From positions 24,526 through 88,525 of the forward strand of contig JAKLJW010000022.1 in NCBI GenBank assembly GCA_023150935.1: DNA of 64,000 bases, read 5' to 3'. Both the position numbers and the translations under genes were made by a program. The DNA is from Candidatus Binatia bacterium (GTDB lineage Bacteria > Desulfobacterota > Binatia > HRBIN30). Numbering within the stretch: the stretch's first letter is position 1; each line of letters starts with the position of its first letter. The notes beneath the pieces were generated by a model. It ran no database searches, was not told where the DNA came from, and saw nothing but the letters and a program-made list of their open reading frames with translations. Positions 62,238 to 64,000 of this stretch are shown piece after piece.

Positions 62238-63284
62238 GTGGACGAGACCATGGCGGTTGAATTCTCCGGCACCCGGTTGATCCTGGTCATCGGGCCGCCG
62301 CGGTCGGGAACGACTTTGCTCATGCGTATGCTGGCGGCGCATTCGCAGATCTACAGCCGGGCCGAGCCGCACCTGCTGACGCCGCTGGCGCACCTCGGTT
62401 ACTACGACACGGTCGACGCGGCCCCGTACGATCACCTGCAGGCGGCGCAGTCGGTACGCGAATTCGTCGCCGATCTGCCCGGCGGCGAGTCGGATTACCT
62501 CGATGCCTGTCGCGCTTACATGGACACGCTTTACGGGCGGATGCTGGCGGCGCGCGGTGGCGGCAAGCGGTTCTTCGTCGACAAGACGCCCGCCAACGCG
62601 CTCGTTCTCCCCTTCATTGGCAAGGTCTATCCGACTGCCCGCTACGTCGTTCTAACCCGCCATCCGGCTGCCGTGTTCGGCTCTTACGCCAACTCGTTCT
62701 TCGACGGCGACTACGACGCGGCGCGCCGGTTCAACCCCATCCTCGATCGTTACGTGCCGGCGATGGCCCGCTTCCTGCGCGCGCGGACGGTGCCTCTGGT
62801 GCAGGTGGGGTACGAGAGGCTCGTGCAGCAGCCCGAAGCGGAGCTGCGACGGGTGTGCGAATTCCTCGGCGTCGAGTTCGAGCCGAAAATGATCGATTAC
62901 GGCGAACAGCGATTCGAAGCCGGCGGGCTCGGCGATCCGGTGACCGTGAATCGTCAGACCCGGCCGGTGACCGACTCGGTGGATCGCTGGGCGAGCGAAC
63001 TGGCCGGCGACCCGGCCAGACTCGCGCTGGTGCGCGCCATGATCGACGGGCTCGAGGACGGCGATCTGGAGACGTGGGGCTTCCCGCGCGCCACCCTGTT
63101 CGACGCCGTGGCGCGTGCGCGGCAGTCCGGCCCGACCGCGGCGCCGGCGGCCCCGAAGCTCGACCGCTTCCGGCTCGAGCGCAAGGTGTTGCGCGTCCTG
63201 CGCGGGGTGGTTCGGCGGCACGCGTGGGCGAGCCGAGGGCTCCGTTCGCTGCGCACGTTCTGCGACGTGTTGCTGCGCGGGTGA
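62238..63284 (+). CDS. Sulfotransferase-family protein
   Basis: Predicted PAPS-dependent sulfotransferase of 348 residues. The 5'-phosphosulfate loop is LVIGPPRSGTTLLMRML (16-32), and the 3'-phosphate region is KVYPTARYVVLTRHPAAVFG. GKRFFVDKTPANALVLPF is also typical. GTG 62238 is used as start; ATG 62250 is an alternative. The C-terminal 40 residues are basic. Substrate, perhaps a glycan or lipid, is unknown; the nearby zinc-ribbon methyltransferase could belong to the same modification pathway but is on the other strand. Confidence 0.87.
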   Translation: MDETMAVEFSGTRLILVIGPPRSGTTLLMRMLAAHSQIYSRAEPHLLTPLAHLGYYDTVDAAPYDHLQAAQSVREFVADLPGGESDYLDACRAYMDTLYGRMLAARGGGKRFFVDKTPANALVLPFIGKVYPTARYVVLTRHPAAVFGSYANSFFDGDYDAARRFNPILDRYVPAMARFLRARTVPLVQVGYERLVQQPEAELRRVCEFLGVEFEPKMIDYGEQRFEAGGLGDPVTVNRQTRPVTDSVDRWASELAGDPARLALVRAMIDGLEDGDLETWGFPRATLFDAVARARQSGPTAAPAAPKLDRFRLERKVLRVLRGVVRRHAWASRGLRSLRTFCDVLLRG

Positions 63285-63412
63285 GGGCCGCCGCCCGCAA
63301 TCCATGGCCTGACCACCCATCCTTCGGGAGGGCGAGGCTCCGCCGAGCCGCGACGGTTTGACGACGGCTCGGCAGGAGCCTCACCCTCCCCTCCGATTTC
63401 TTCGCGCAATCA

Positions 63413-63441
63413 CGTGGAACGCGATCTCCGAGCGCGTTCCA
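63413..63441. repeat. Perfect inverted repeat GTGGAACGCG...CGCGTTCCAC
   Basis: GTGGAACGCG and CGCGTTCCAC flank ATCTCCGAG, giving a 10-base perfect stem. A decayed copy with GTGGAACGCGATCTCCGAGC and only part of the right arm lies at about 63622-63646. It shares GTGGAACGCG with the repeat at 14452. Confidence 0.8.
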
Positions 63442-63458
63442 CCGTGTTCCGCGAAGCT

Positions 63459-63569
63459 CCGGGCATGAATGCCCGGGCTCGGTCGAGGCGCCCGGTGAAC
63501 CGGGCGCTGGTCCGCGGGCGACCGCCCCGTTTACGGGGCGGCTCGGTTGAGCGCGGCGATTCATCGCCG
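63459..63569. repeat. Array of four two-base-loop hairpins
   Basis: CCGGGCAT-GA-ATGCCCGG (63459-63476), GCGCCCGGT-GA-ACCGGGCGC (63488-63507), CCGCCCCGT-TT-ACGGGGCGG (63522-63541) and CGGCGAT-TC-ATCGCCG (63554-63569). Loop centres are 30, 34 and 30 bases apart; every stem ends T-loop-A but stem sequences differ. Linkers share GCTCGGTYGAG-like sequence. Confidence 0.85.
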
Positions 63570-63681
63570 GGTGCGGTAAGCGCGGCTCGCCATCCCCATC
63601 CGATCTTCTTCGCGCAATCGGGTGGAACGCGATCTCCGAGCACGTTACTGGGCCACGGCGCCGTCGCAGCACGGCAACAGC

Positions 63682-63984
63682 ACCCCGCGGCGGAGTCAGG
63701 TTCCTCTCCCAGCGGGAGAGGACAGGTGAGGGGATAAGATCGAATGAGGCAAGAGCGTCACGACAGCAGCCCGCGGCGGGGTCAGGTTCCTCCCAACGGG
63801 AGAGGTCAGGTGAGGGGATGAAACGAAGCCGTTGGCCGGTATGTGTGTCGGCGCCGACGATCTCGGGCAGTTCGTGGCGCGATCGGGTCATTGTCCTGGC
63901 CGGCGCTGCGCGGTTCGGTCGCACCCCCTCACCTGACCTCTCCCTGCGGGAGAGGGACCTGACTCCGCGGCGGGGTGCTGTTGC
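63682..63984. repeat. CTCTCCC/GGGAGAGG element, two direct and one inverted copy
   Basis: Copy 1 (63682-63739) CAACAGCACCCCGCGGCGGA-GTCAGGTTCCTCTCCC...GGGAGAGG-CAGGTGAGGGGAT; copy 2 (63763-63821) similar; copy 3 (about 63924-63984) inverted, CCCCCTCACCTGACCTCTCC to GCGGCGGGGTGCTGTTGCCG. Copies 2 and 3 bracket about 100 bases. This is a common intergenic repeat type in GC-rich genomes. Confidence 0.8.
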
Positions 63985-64000
63985 CGTGGTGCAGCGGGTG

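Larger units (their letters stand above)
63285..64000. other. Noncoding, repeat-rich end of the window
   Basis: No gene supported. It holds a 10-base-arm palindrome (63413-63441), a four-hairpin array (63459-63569), and direct and inverted copies of the CTCTCCC/GGGAGAGG element (63682-63984). Open frames here translate these repeats and lack start signals. Confidence 0.6.

Noticed and set aside
63459..63569. Hairpin array considered as a CRISPR array or as a set of terminators
   Set aside because: Stems differ, linkers are short and similar, and no T-tracts follow the hairpins.

Overview
The window is about two-thirds GC, densely coded, and carries genes of a diderm bacterium: TonB-dependent receptor, outer-membrane lipoproteins, HflK/HflC, MreBCD/PBP2/RodA, periplasmic PQQ dehydrogenase, tandem MMPL transporter. 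Several exported proteins end in Thr-Pro-rich linkers followed by Cys-bounded dockerin-like calcium loops (xCNGDxxVTVDEIL). From memory this mix fits uncultivated delta-proteobacteria-like lineages such as Binatota/Desulfobacterota; that is an inference from gene style, not from a marker search.

Layout. 1-14.4 kb: partial APC permease, an exported propeller/dockerin protein, a GST, a family-5 uracil-DNA glycosylase, small hypotheticals, endonuclease III, a lipoprotein, a HEAT protein, tRNA-Leu(CAA), and a coupled YCF48-MMPL-DUF1329 operon. 14.4-18.05 kb is an accessory island: two toxin-antitoxin loci (one with a truncated RelE), an MT-A70 methyltransferase, remnants of an IS91-type transposase and of a GIY-YIG nuclease, and several families of dispersed repeats; gene ends repeatedly coincide with repeat edges. 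18-24 kb: threonine dehydratase, a chagasin-like inhibitor, HAD hydrolase, a divergent pair of paralogous lipoproteins, GlpD. 24.1-29.1 kb: a TetR regulator with a palindromic operator, a PQQ dehydrogenase, and a TonB receptor that resembles the E. coli PQQ importer PqqU (YncD); together they suggest a PQQ-scavenging and PQQ-using locus. 29.4-34.2 kb: two large exported proteins, one with a 45-bp minisatellite coding a Thr-Pro-Glu tail. 34.3-40.7 kb: formate-tetrahydrofolate ligase, DMT exporter, amidase, PrlF-YhaV toxin-antitoxin with operator, VOC protein. 40.9-45.2 kb: J-domain protein, HflC, HflK, a CxxCH/dockerin protein, a LOG-family protein. 45.3-53.5 kb: the rod-shape operon mreB-mreC-mreD-mrdA-rodA on the minus strand, with a divergent exported coiled-coil protein and an L,D-transpeptidase. 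53.5-63.3 kb: S9 peptidase plus penicillin-acylase-family hydrolase, GH8 glycoside hydrolase, VapBC-like pair, methyltransferase, HNH nuclease, sulfotransferase. 63.3-64 kb is noncoding and full of structured repeats, including a regular array of four short-loop hairpins.

Main points for a second look: the PQQ dehydrogenase/PqqU-like pair; a dispersed repeat that starts directly after the stop codons of both nth and rodA; the repeat-scarred island at 14.4-18 kb; the hairpin array near 63.5 kb; and the dockerin-like C-termini without any visible cohesin partner.
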